Position numbers and translations under genes: made by a program. From Triangularia verruculosa (taxonomy: Eukaryota > Ascomycota > Sordariomycetes > Sordariales > Podosporaceae), in contig MU864115.1 of the NCBI GenBank assembly GCA_033296885.1, positions 1-18,951 on the forward strand: a DNA stretch of 18,951 nucleotides, given 5' to 3'. The first letter of the stretch is position 1. Each line of letters opens with the position of its first letter. The notes beneath the pieces were generated by a model. It saw only the letters and a program-made list of their open reading frames with translations. It ran no database searches and had not been told where the DNA came from. Positions 1 to 7,039 of this stretch are shown in pieces.

Positions 1-205
1 CCACACTCATCAGTGCCTCACAAGCCTATGTTACAGTGATTCTCTTCTATATATTACAGGGCGCCGCCCCTGTAATCCACCTTCCTTCAGTGCCCTGGCA
101 ACTGTCGAATGCTGCAGTCAAAGTCTTCTTCGCTCTCAGTGTACTGCGCTGATAGCTATTTGAGCCTATATTTACAGGCCTCAATAGCACCTATTTCAAC
201 AGTTA
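1..205. other. Left flank of ordinary base composition, no gene seen
   Basis: This stretch has balanced composition and normal CA/TG frequency, unlike almost everything after it. I find no convincing coding frame. Two similar short motifs, around 24-36 (gcctatgttacag) and 164-177 (gcctatatttacag), look like diverged copies of one sequence. They may be a transposon end or a dispersed repeat, but I cannot name it. Composition changes sharply to AT-rich DNA at about 200-240. Confidence 0.5.
54..75. repeat. Short perfect inverted repeat (hairpin)
   Basis: TTACAGGG at 54-61 and CCCTGTAA at 68-75 form a perfect 8-bp stem with a 6-nt GC-only loop. This could be an abutting pair of transposon terminal repeats or chance. 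No partner copy is visible elsewhere in the window. Confidence 0.4.
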
Positions 206-1302
206 ATAAGTAAACCTCTTCTTTTTATATTTATTAAGATTATCTTATAAAACCCTTATAAAAACTTTCTTAATACTTATTTATTTTATATTTTTTAAAT
301 TTAACTTAATATTTAATATGTTAATAAATACTTTATTATTTTTTAAAAATAAATTTAATAATTATTAAAAGTAATTTTAGTAAAAAAAGCCCGATTTTGA
401 ATACTTTAAAGTCGAAACGAATATACTTTTTCCCGCTTAATCGTTAATAGTAATACTAAAGTTAATAAATATATTTTTATAAATATATTTAATTTTTTAA
501 ATAATATAAAAAAGGTTTTTATTTATCTTTAATATACTTCTTTATTTTAAATAAATTAATTTAATAATTTTATTAAATAAAGTTTTAAAAATATTAATTT
601 AAAAAGTTATTTTAAATTATTAAATAACTTCGTTAAAATCTATAAACTTTATTAAATATTATAAAATATCTCTTTAATATTTAAACTCTTTTATTTTATT
701 AATATTATAATATCTTTTAATTATATTATAAAAGTACTTTTTAATTATAATAATATAATTAAATTAAATATTTATAAATTTAAATTATTAAATTTAATTA
801 ATTCGTTATTAATATTAAACTTAAGCTTTTTCTAAAAAGAAAAAATCGATTTTATTAATCTTAATTTAATCTATTAAGAAATTAATAAAATATAGTTCTA
901 TATATATTTTAACTTTAAATTATTAAATATAAAATTTAAAAAGGTCTTTATTATTATAAATAAAAGATTTAACTATATATATAAGGTTAACCTATATAAA
1001 TATTCAAAAAAATATATAAATAAACTAAGTAAAGTTATTTCGATTAAAAAAATTAAGTAAATATTATTTTTTTAAATTATAATTACTTTACAAAAATCTT
1101 TTATTTTTATTATTAAATATTCGATATAAGTTTTATCGATGAAAAATATTATTTTTACTATTACTTTTAAAATCGTCGAATTTTTTTTTAAAAAAGAATT
1201 CTTTTATAATTACTTCGTTTATAAAATGAAAGGGGAGTCCTTTACCTTTACTTTTATTAATAGTAAATATTATATATATAAAGTTAAACTTTAAAACTTT
1301 AA
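206..1302. other. AT-rich RIP-mutated flank, origin not recognised
   Basis: This is over 1 kb of extremely AT-rich DNA with very few CA or TG dinucleotides, as expected of an old repeat that has gone through RIP. Conceptual translations give Lys/Ile/Phe/Leu/Asn-rich text with stops in every frame and no motif I can assign. It belongs to the same target DNA as 18491-18951: removing the outer retroelement and one ATTAT joins the two. It must have been mutated before the outer element landed, because that element's own outer edges are much less mutated. Confidence 0.55.
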
Positions 1303-1307
1303 ATTAT
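1303..1307. repeat. Target-site duplication ATTAT (left copy, outer element)
   Basis: ATTAT directly precedes the TGTGAC end of the LTR at 1308 and is repeated exactly at 18486-18490, directly after the far LTR. A 5-bp duplication is usual for Ty3/gypsy integrase. Confidence 0.9.
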
Positions 1308-1731
1308 TGTGACGAACCCCTATACAGAACCTCTGAAAGGGATACTCGGTTGAAGGCTACTTCTAACAATTAGTTCGGTGCAGCTAAACAGTGCACAACA
1401 AGATGTCTCAATATAAACACAAGATACCGTAAATACAAGCTGTAATTACATACTGCGGAACTATCTACAAGCTATCTAGTTCCTCTGTATATATAGACCA
1501 TAAATCCCTAAGTACCTCCGTACCTAGATCGCTCTCGCTCGCCAGCGACCCGTAGTAATCCTCTTACGCTTACCTCGCTCGCCAGGTAATCGCGGTAATC
1601 CGGCTCACCTTTATTAAACGGTAAGCCTTCTCCGACCTTAACAGCCTTATTACTATACCCCTTTCCTCCGATTAACTAACATAGTTAACTACAATCCCCG
1701 CCTAACCTTACTATATAGTTAATCTATAACA
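1308..1731 (-). repeat. 3' LTR of outer element (LTR A)
   Basis: It is 424 bp and pairs with 18062-18485. On the plus strand it starts TGTGACGAACCCC and ends in a mutated form of GTGACA. Residues 1308-1499 (R-U5 and TATA) are shared with all four LTRs. Residues 1500-1731 (U3) are shared only with LTR D. The U3 half, facing the element interior, is strongly RIP-mutated compared with LTR D (for example GTGA to GTAA). The outer half is milder. Confidence 0.93.
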
Positions 1732-1733
1732 CG

Positions 1734-2542
1734 ATACTCCCCCCTCGACATCTTTCGTCCCGGAAAACTCGACGTTATTATCCTTATACCCTTAGCGCTA
1801 CCGTTCTTTCCTACGCGTAAATAATCCCTCTCCTTTTCTTCTTCCGTAAAGTCGTCTTAGTATACTTAACGATAACGGATCGTATAAAGAAACATTACCG
1901 CGACACTACTCGTAAACGAACAGTTCTTTCTACCTTAATCGATTAAAACGATATTATCGTTATACCTTATTCCCGCTACTAACGTACGAAACCCTAAAAG
2001 CGCTATATTATAAAGGAAGGATCGGACCGTTATTGAAACTATATTCGAGTAAGTAAATCGTATAATAGGTTAAATATAGCGGATTCTCGTAAATACTTAA
2101 GTTCTATATAATAATCTTTCCTTTATTAACGGTTATAATAATTAAAAACTTATTAGAATAAATAAAAATTAATAAAGAAATTACCGCGAAAAAGAATCTA
2201 TTATTAAAAACGCTAAACTCCTTAACTCGCCTACGCAAATAGCACAAATCAATATATAACTAAAGTACAAAACTCTTTCGTCGGAGGATAAAGTTATTAA
2301 ATAAGGTAAATACTTTAATACCCCCCTCGCCCGAACCTATAAATCTACTAAGTAAATAATCCCTAATTAACTAAACCTAATCGCTAAACACTTTCGGTAT
2401 TATAAATTAGAAGGCTATTAGCACCTTTAATCCTAATATTACTTTCGAACCCCCTGCTAACTTCGATTAATTAACTAATCCTACTCCTATAATCGGTTAG
2501 GATTCCTCCGGAAAAACTCCTCTAACTTCTTAAAATAATTAA
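1734..2542 (+). pseudogene. Antisense accessory gene of outer element (Zn-cluster-like plus coiled coil), broken
   Basis: A broken gene on the strand opposite gag-pol, between 3' LTR and chromodomain. The start codon is ATA at 1734, an apparent RIP product of ATG, two bases from the LTR end, in the position of the intact ATG of the inner copy. The frame holds Tyr codons at 2004, 2031, 2040 and 2061, matching the last four Cys of a fungal Zn2Cys6 cluster (C-X8-C-X2-C-X6-C). The first two positions do not fit. After about 2110 the coding frame shifts by one indel. It then reads a Lys/Leu-rich stretch with RLRKQ (stop for Q) and an acidic/Pro tail with FEPPANFD. It ends at TAA 2540-2542, the same site as the inner copy. 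Length is 809 nt, about 270 codons. From memory it resembles unnamed repetitive ascomycete proteins with a cysteine cluster and an RLRKQ coiled coil. Function unknown. Confidence 0.6.
1737..1746 (-). promoter_or_regulatory. Polypurine tract of outer element
   Basis: On the minus strand a purine run GAGGGGGGAG lies a few bases upstream of the 3' LTR, where plus-strand priming occurs in LTR elements. The inner element has a similar run at the same place. The same bases on the plus strand are early codons of the antisense gene. Confidence 0.7.
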
Positions 2543-2584
2543 AGTTTATAATATTAATTATAGATAAGTCCCTAGGTATTTATT

Positions 2585-2654
2585 AACCTTATAATATAGT
2601 ATATAGTATATCGACCACCGTATCGGAAATACGGATTTAATTCCCGTCGAGGTT
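2585..2654 (+). ncRNA. tRNA-like sequence, outer copy
   Basis: A 70-nt sequence lies exactly 4294 bp below the inner copy at 6879-6948, with no gaps. The ends pair (AACCTTA with CGAGGTT, five Watson-Crick pairs plus one wobble). The T-arm region is mutated here (GGATTTAATTCC, against GGGTTCGATTCC in the inner copy). The candidate anticodon arm is CCGA-like/TCGG with an 8-nt loop, one pair short of canonical. A TTTTT run follows at 2703-2707. It is best called a decayed tRNA-derived sequence. No amino-acid identity is assigned. Confidence 0.5.
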
Positions 2655-2702
2655 CCTTAATATCCAAATTTATAAATATACCCTGTAATTTAAATACTAA
2701 AC

Positions 2703-2707
2703 TTTTT
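2703..2707 (+). terminator. T-run after tRNA-like sequence (outer)
   Basis: TTTTT begins 48 nt past the tRNA-like 3' end, within the same T-run that is 10 bases long in the inner copy (6992-7001). It could end a Pol III transcript, but a five-base run in AT-rich DNA is weak evidence alone. Confidence 0.25.
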
Positions 2708-2745
2708 AATATTTCGATTAACTTAAGTCAGTCTAAGTATTACTG

Positions 2746-3758
2746 ATAGAATTCTTTTAACTTATCCGGGCAATTTAAATTTACCGTTAATTCCTATAAA
2801 TTATCTATAGCCAGATAATCTAACTAACTAACTAAATATTCTAATTAATCTTTATTAAACCGTAAATCCAATACTTCTTCTATATTATACTCCTCTTCTT
2901 CGTCCTCCGCCACTTTCTAAATATTAATCTTACTCGCCGGTAATATAAGTTCCAAAAGTAAGATGTAAAAAGTATATAACCGTAAACGCATTATACTAGG
3001 TAACTCCAGCTTATATACCGTCTTTAATATCTTCTTTTTAACCTTAAATAAGCCCACTCTCCTATAGTCCAGCTTCTTACTAAGCCTTTTTATATAAAAA
3101 TTATATATTAATAAAAATACTTTATCCTCCCTTTTTAAGCGAAGTCCCTCGAACCGTTTAATATTATAATACTTATATATACATTCCCGAACGAACTTAA
3201 GTTCCTCCTTAAATTTAGTATATAATATATATAGCTTCCCTAACTTTACTACCGCCTTAAACACCTTTACCTTTAATCTTTACTGTAAATCTACCTTAAA
3301 ACTGTAGTTTATAAAAAATAATATAACTTTAGTTATCTCTATAGATACTGTATTATACGTAAACTATACTGCTAATAAAAGTTTAACCTAATTATCTTAT
3401 TCGAAATTAATATAATTCCGAAAGTATTATTCTATAATTTAATTAAGCCTCTCCGTTTAGCCGTTTATCTACGGATAATATATTAACGACGCCTTACTTT
3501 TTACTCTTACTTACTTTATTAAAGCCTTCTAAAACTTCGATATAAATTTAGTATCGTAATCCGTAATAAATTCCTTTAGCTATATATATATTACCGTAAT
3601 ATTCTAAAACACCATATCTACTAATTATTCTACCGTCTAGGTCTCCTTATAAATTAAAAAGTATATCTATTTAGTAAACCTATCGACTACCGTTAAAATA
3701 CTATTATATTTAATATCTGTAATTACGTCCTTAAATTCCGGTAATTTAATAATAAAGT
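2746..3758 (-). pseudogene. pol 3' part of outer element: integrase core, C-terminal domain and chromodomain
   Basis: Read on minus from 3758 down, this is the part of pol cut off by the inner insertion. The integrase catalytic residues are all present: Asp in TVVDRFTK (3682-3684), Asp in FITDYD (3559-3561) and Glu in NG*TERLN (3451-3453), giving D-X40-D-X35-E. An open stretch at 2917-3264 carries the integrase C-terminal pattern EDKVFLLIYNFYIKRLSKKL and KLELPS. After one RIP stop comes a chromodomain at about 2746-2892: acidic run, EYNIEEVLD, LEYLVS, with the key Trp codon after LV now TAG. Chromodomains on integrases of this clade bind heterochromatin marks and guide integration. The true pol stop is uncertain; the frame may run into the tRNA-like sequence. 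Confidence 0.85.
3754..3758. repeat. Target-site duplication AAAGT (left copy, inner element)
   Basis: AAAGT precedes the LTR at 3759 and is repeated at 13255-13259 after the other LTR. The uninterrupted site is seen within the inner element's own integrase gene at 8048-8052, which confirms the exact insertion point. Confidence 0.93.
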
Positions 3759-4158
3759 TGTGACGAACCCCTGTATAGAACCTCTGAAAGGGATACTCGG
3801 TTGAAGGCTACTTCTGACAATTGGTTCGGTGCAGCTAAACAGTGCACAACAAGATATCTCAATGTAAACACAAGATACCGTAAGTACAAGCTGTGATTAC
3901 ATACTGCAGAACTATCTACAAGCTATCTAGTTCCTCCGTATATATAGACCTAATACCAAAACCTAGATTATTCTATTACTCCTCGGATCATAACTAATTC
4001 TTAAGGATCATAAGTAATTCCCAGGAATCACTCATAATTCCTTCATATCCCAGATAATCCACCTCTTATTAGTCTATCCTCCTTTCCTCTAATTAACTAC
4101 TATACCTCCTCTTTCTTATTAATTATTTTTTTCGGATATCTATATTATATTCGTAACA
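3759..4158 (-). repeat. 3' LTR of inner element (LTR B)
   Basis: It is 400 bp and pairs with 12855-13254. The first 192 bp (3759-3950) match the R-U5/TATA part of all four LTRs and are nearly unmutated here. The last 208 bp (U3, facing the element interior) are heavily RIP-mutated: all three ATTGG boxes of LTR C are lost. Against LTR C, the first ~97 bp differ at about 15 sites, all transitions. Confidence 0.93.
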
Positions 4159-4163
4159 CAATG

Positions 4164-4174
4164 CCCCCCCTCCT
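4164..4174 (-). promoter_or_regulatory. Polypurine tract of inner element
   Basis: On the minus strand AGGAGGGGGGG lies just upstream of the 3' LTR (4158), at the equivalent place to 1737-1746 of the outer element. It is likely the plus-strand DNA primer site. It overlaps codons 2-5 of the antisense gene. Confidence 0.7.
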
Positions 4175-4299
4175 AAGTCGACGTCTCGGCGACCCTATTT
4201 AAAACCTTTTACTAATAACTAACCTTATTTACTATAAATCCTCCTCTTTATCTTTCTCTATCGCTATAATATTTAACCGCATAAATAAATCTAAACGCT

Positions 4300-4301
4300 T
4301 A
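4300..4301. repeat. TA target-site duplication of pogo/Fot1 element (left)
   Basis: TA precedes the terminal repeat at 4302 and is repeated at 6163-6164. TA duplication is the rule for Tc1/mariner/pogo elements. Confidence 0.8.
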
Positions 4302-4347
4302 ACGTGCGTGATAAGCGAGCGCAACAGATAAGCGAGTGCAACACTTT
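4302..4347 (+). repeat. Left terminal inverted repeat (46 bp)
   Basis: It starts ACGTGCGTGATAAGCG. It matches the reverse complement of 6117-6162 at 44 of 46 positions; the two differences are T here for C there. Inside it is a tandem 17-bp direct repeat (4310-4326 and 4327-4343, GATAAGCGAGYGCAACA). Confidence 0.92.
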
Positions 4348-4399
4348 CTACGCGTCGTACCACCTCCGCCTTCAACACTCATTTCCTCCACAATCTAAT

Positions 4400-6055
4400 A
4401 TGGTATCACCGTCAAATAAAGCACGATTAAATCTGGCTCTCCAGGCTCTTTAAAACAATAAAAAGCTAAGCTTACGAGTTACAGTTAAAATCTATAACGT
4501 TGATTATACAACTCTCTTCTATCGACGCGCCGGCCGGCCTATACAATACGATATTCCAGCTAACTTACGTAAACTTACCGATTTAAAGGAGTAAACGATT
4601 ATTTAATATATAATTAAGCTCTATATGCGTGCATTTTATCCTCGGCTTTATTACGTAGAAGATATAGCCAACCGATTATTACGCAAATGCGATGCACCTC
4701 CTATTAGCGTATAATAGGCTTATAACTTCGTTAAACGCCAGCTAGAACTTCGGACGCGTTTTATATATAAATATAACTACTAAAGGGCTAAATATAAGGA
4801 TCTAAAGGTTATTAGTAAGTGGTTTACTCTTGTACGGAATACCAAGGCTAAGTACAGTATCGTGGATAACGATATCTATAACTTCGACGAAATTAGGTTT
4901 ATAATAGGTATTATCTTCGCGGGTATAATAATTATAATTTTTAATAATTATAATAAAGCTAAATAGGCCTAGCCTAACAATCGTAAATAGGCTATAATTA
5001 TTTAGGAAGTAAATACTTTAGGTTAAGTTATCCCACTATTTATTATCTTAACTAGGTAATATTACCTTACTAATTAATATTAAAAGTATAGCCTTCTGGC
5101 TACCTAGCGCATTATAATAACCGATAATAGCTAAATTACTAATAAAAAAGGTATAGATTAGATTCGGCACTTCGATTTTTATATAGTATTTCGTACGAAG
5201 GGTAAATATCGGTTATTAATCTTTAACGGCTATAAAAGCCACTACTCCGAAGAATTCGAAACCTACTACTAAAAACATAATATTATTATACTATATATAC
5301 CTCCGCACTCCTCCTATATACTTTAGTTATTAAATATTAGCTATTTTACGCTATTAAAGAAGGCGTATAGCCGCTAAATTAAGTAGTTAATGCGGATAAA
5401 TATTATATATATTAATAAATTGGAGTTTCTTTATATATTTAAAAAAGCGTTTTTTGTTTCGATTATAAAAAAGAATATCTAAGGAGGTTTTACTAGAGCT
5501 GGCTTTATACCGTACGATCCGGAGAGGATACTTTCTAAGCTAAATATATGCATTCGGACCCCAATACCCCTAGCCTTAAGCCTAACTACAGTACTACCTT
5601 AGGTCTTTTAAACGCTATATAACCCTCGAGAGGTTACCTCACAGTTAACGCTTATTAAAACTCGAATTTCCAACTATCAGGGCAGCTCTCTAACCTTAAT
5701 GCTAACCGCTATGGACTAATTTACTAAGGGAGCAATGGGTATAATATACGAGGTGGCTTTTCTCCATACAGAGGTCTCTTCGCTACATAAGGCCAATGAG
5801 GAGCTTAGTAAAAGACGGAGAGCCAAAAAAACACGTATGCGGCTTGGAGGGTCACTTACTATATAAGAGGCACAGGATCTACTGGATCAGAAGGCTGTAG
5901 GTGAATAGGTAGCCCAGGAAATACGACAAAGTGGTGGTGGTACAGGGGGGTCTCGTACGAAGATTCGGTGCTGTGGTGTGTGCGGCAAGCCTGGCCATAA
6001 TGCACGTACGTACCAGGAGGCTGCAGAATTATCTGATTCATCTGTTTCTAATTGA
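4400..6055 (+). pseudogene. pogo/Fot1-type transposase, RIP-inactivated
   Basis: ATG 4400 to TGA 6053-6055 is 551 codons with no frameshift but many TAA/TAG stops, mostly former CAA/CAG or TGG. In order: a helix-turn-helix DNA-binding region (ARLNLALQAL, later RRAGRP), a CENP-B-like second helix-turn-helix (YVEDIANRLL), then the DDE nuclease domain. The first Asp is kept in YNFDE (4886-4888). The second is Asn in IFNGYKSHYS (5225-5227) and the third is Asn at 5333-5335, spaced D-X35-D as in pogo/Fot1 enzymes. Both losses are G-to-A changes. The C-terminus is Lys/Arg-rich with a CCHC-type knuckle, CGVCGKPGHNARTY, whose last Cys is Tyr. The enzyme would cut and paste DNA at TA sites. Confidence 0.92.
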
Positions 6056-6116
6056 GTTATTGTAGTTTCCTAGTGTTGTGGTTGTGTAATTAAGGATAGT
6101 TGTGGTAGGGTGTTAA

Positions 6117-6162
6117 AAAGTGTTGCGCTCGCTTGTCTGTTGCGCTCGCTTATCACGCACGT
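6117..6162 (-). repeat. Right terminal inverted repeat (46 bp)
   Basis: This is the inverted partner of 4302-4347, and the less mutated copy, keeping C where the left repeat has T. It has the same internal pair of 17-bp repeats. TA at 6163-6164 follows. Confidence 0.92.
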
Positions 6163-6164
6163 TA

Positions 6165-6836
6165 CCGACGTTAACCCGTCTCGACCTTACAACGAGAATT
6201 CTACATCGTCCTTTTAAAATACCTACTCCTTATTCCGTTTACGCTACCCGTAACCTTTCTTACATCGTATCGCCTACCGAATCCTCTCGTTACCTTAAGT
6301 ACATTCGTTACAGTCTTCCTCGCTATAACGTCCTCGGGATCACCCTTCGCTAATTATCTTACATTATTTCACAATACAACGCTATAAAAGCAAAGCTCGA
6401 ACTAGCGGAAATGTAAATTAAGGTTACCGTTGAAAATACCCGTTATATTTAAGAATAAATTAAGGTTAAAGCCGAAACTACAAACAAGAAGGTTCAGCGC
6501 CTGCGAAAACAGAAAGAAATATAGCTCGAGAAAATATCGCAGATTATATCCCGGGGTCTTAATACTATAGAGGAGTTAGAAGAATTAAAGCGCTAGAAAA
6601 CCGCTAATAAAGCCGCCTCCCCTACCCCCGACTTATCCTTCGATTAATCCTCTATCCCCCTGGATTAGTTAATCTAGAACTCCACTAGTACGGATATTAG
6701 TCCTATAGGCGACCTAGACCCCTACGCCTTCCCTAGTTTTCCTTTAGTTTCGACGGCTAATTCTCTACGGTATTCCCTACCTTTAATCGTCTAGGGTTCC
6801 TCCAGCAGAACTTTTCTAACTCCTTAAAATAATTAA
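6165..6836 (+). pseudogene. Antisense accessory gene of inner element, main part (fossil Zn2Cys6-like cluster and coiled coil)
   Basis: This continues the gene begun at 4161, in frame when the pogo/Fot1 insertion is removed. Six Tyr codons at 6231, 6240, 6261, 6291, 6300 and 6324 have the spacing X2-X6-X9-X2-X7, that of a fungal Zn2Cys6 cluster. Each is TAC or TAT, the expected RIP product of Cys TGC or TGT. After it comes a Lys/Glu/Leu-rich segment with RLRKQKEI, EKISQIISRGLNTIEELEEL (likely coiled coil). An acidic Ser/Pro/Asp tail follows. The gene ends SSSRTFLTP-stop-NN-stop at 6836; the first stop looks like a former CAA. Stops inside are mostly TAA/TAG from CAA/CAG/TGG. From memory it resembles an unnamed, highly repeated ascomycete protein group. 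A DNA-binding or regulatory role is inference. Confidence 0.65.
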
Positions 6837-6878
6837 AGTTTATAATATTAATTATAAGTAGATCCCTGGATATTTATT

Positions 6879-6948
6879 AACCTTATAGTATAGTATATAG
6901 TATACCGATTACTGTATTAGAAATGCGGGTTCGATTCCCGTCGAGGTT
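6879..6948 (+). ncRNA. tRNA-like sequence, inner copy (better preserved)
   Basis: A 70-nt plus-strand sequence shaped like a tRNA. AACCTTA pairs with CGAGGTT as acceptor stem (five Watson-Crick pairs, one wobble, one A-C). GTAT/ATAC forms a D-stem with a 10-nt loop. GCGGG-TTCGATT-CCCGT is a standard T-arm. GGTTCGATTCC at 6928-6938 matches the Pol III B-box consensus exactly, and TAGTATAGTAT at 6886-6896 matches the A-box at 10 of 11. The anticodon arm is irregular (4-bp stem, 8-nt loop in the better-paired outer copy), so it is tRNA-derived rather than a working tRNA. It lies tail-to-tail between pol and the antisense gene. Both copies have it, so it belongs to the family. Confidence 0.55.
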
Positions 6949-6991
6949 CTCGGTATCTAGATTTATAAATACTACCCGTAATCTAGGTACC

Positions 6992-7001
6992 TTTTTTTTT
7001 T
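6992..7001 (+). terminator. Ten-base T-run downstream of tRNA-like sequence
   Basis: Ten T residues start 44 nt after the tRNA-like 3' end on the same strand, a possible Pol III stop. The outer copy keeps a shorter TTTTT at the aligned place (2703-2707). Confidence 0.35.
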
Positions 7002-7039
7002 ATCGTCTAGTTTAATTTAGGTCGGTTTAGATATTGCCG

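Larger units (their letters stand above)
4161..4301 (+). pseudogene. Antisense accessory gene of inner element, 5' part
   Basis: An intact ATG at 4161, two bases past the LTR end, begins a plus-strand frame (MPPLLSRRLGDPI, then a TAA). It runs to the TA at 4300-4301, where the pogo/Fot1 element is inserted, and resumes at 6165 in the same frame once the insertion and one TA are removed. The total is 813 nt or 271 codons, against 809 nt in the outer copy. The start lies in the polypurine tract, so the early Pro codons are the complement of the G-run. Any promoter would have to be in the adjacent LTR, reading opposite to the main transcript. Confidence 0.6.
4302..6162 (+). mobile_element. pogo/Fot1-type DNA transposon
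   Basis: This is a 1861-bp element with 46-bp terminal inverted repeats and TA duplications. It carries one transposase gene on the plus strand and is inserted in the antisense gene of the inner retroelement. Length, TA target, DD35D spacing and fungal setting fit the Fot1/pogo family. Mutation is uneven: the middle (about 4550-5500) is strongly RIP-mutated, while the terminal repeats and the last ~500 bp keep many CA/TG sites. The transposase has many stops and has lost two catalytic Asp, so it cannot move by itself. Confidence 0.93.

Noticed and set aside
206..1302. Centromere-like or replication-origin AT-rich DNA
   Set aside because: AT richness is explained by RIP. No tandem arrays or origin motifs stand out beyond that.
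1974..2063. Complete six-position Zn2Cys6 pattern in the outer antisense gene
   Set aside because: Only the last four positions fit as Tyr. The first two would need Arg codons CGC/CGT, which RIP cannot make from Cys codons.
5859..6041. Minus-strand open stretch of 60 codons
   Set aside because: It is the reverse of the transposase C-terminus, which has the CCHC knuckle and family-like sequence on the plus strand.
6879..6948. Functional tRNA gene with a defined anticodon
   Set aside because: The anticodon stem is one pair short with an 8-nt loop, the acceptor has a mismatch, and the D-loop lacks the usual GG. Called tRNA-like only.
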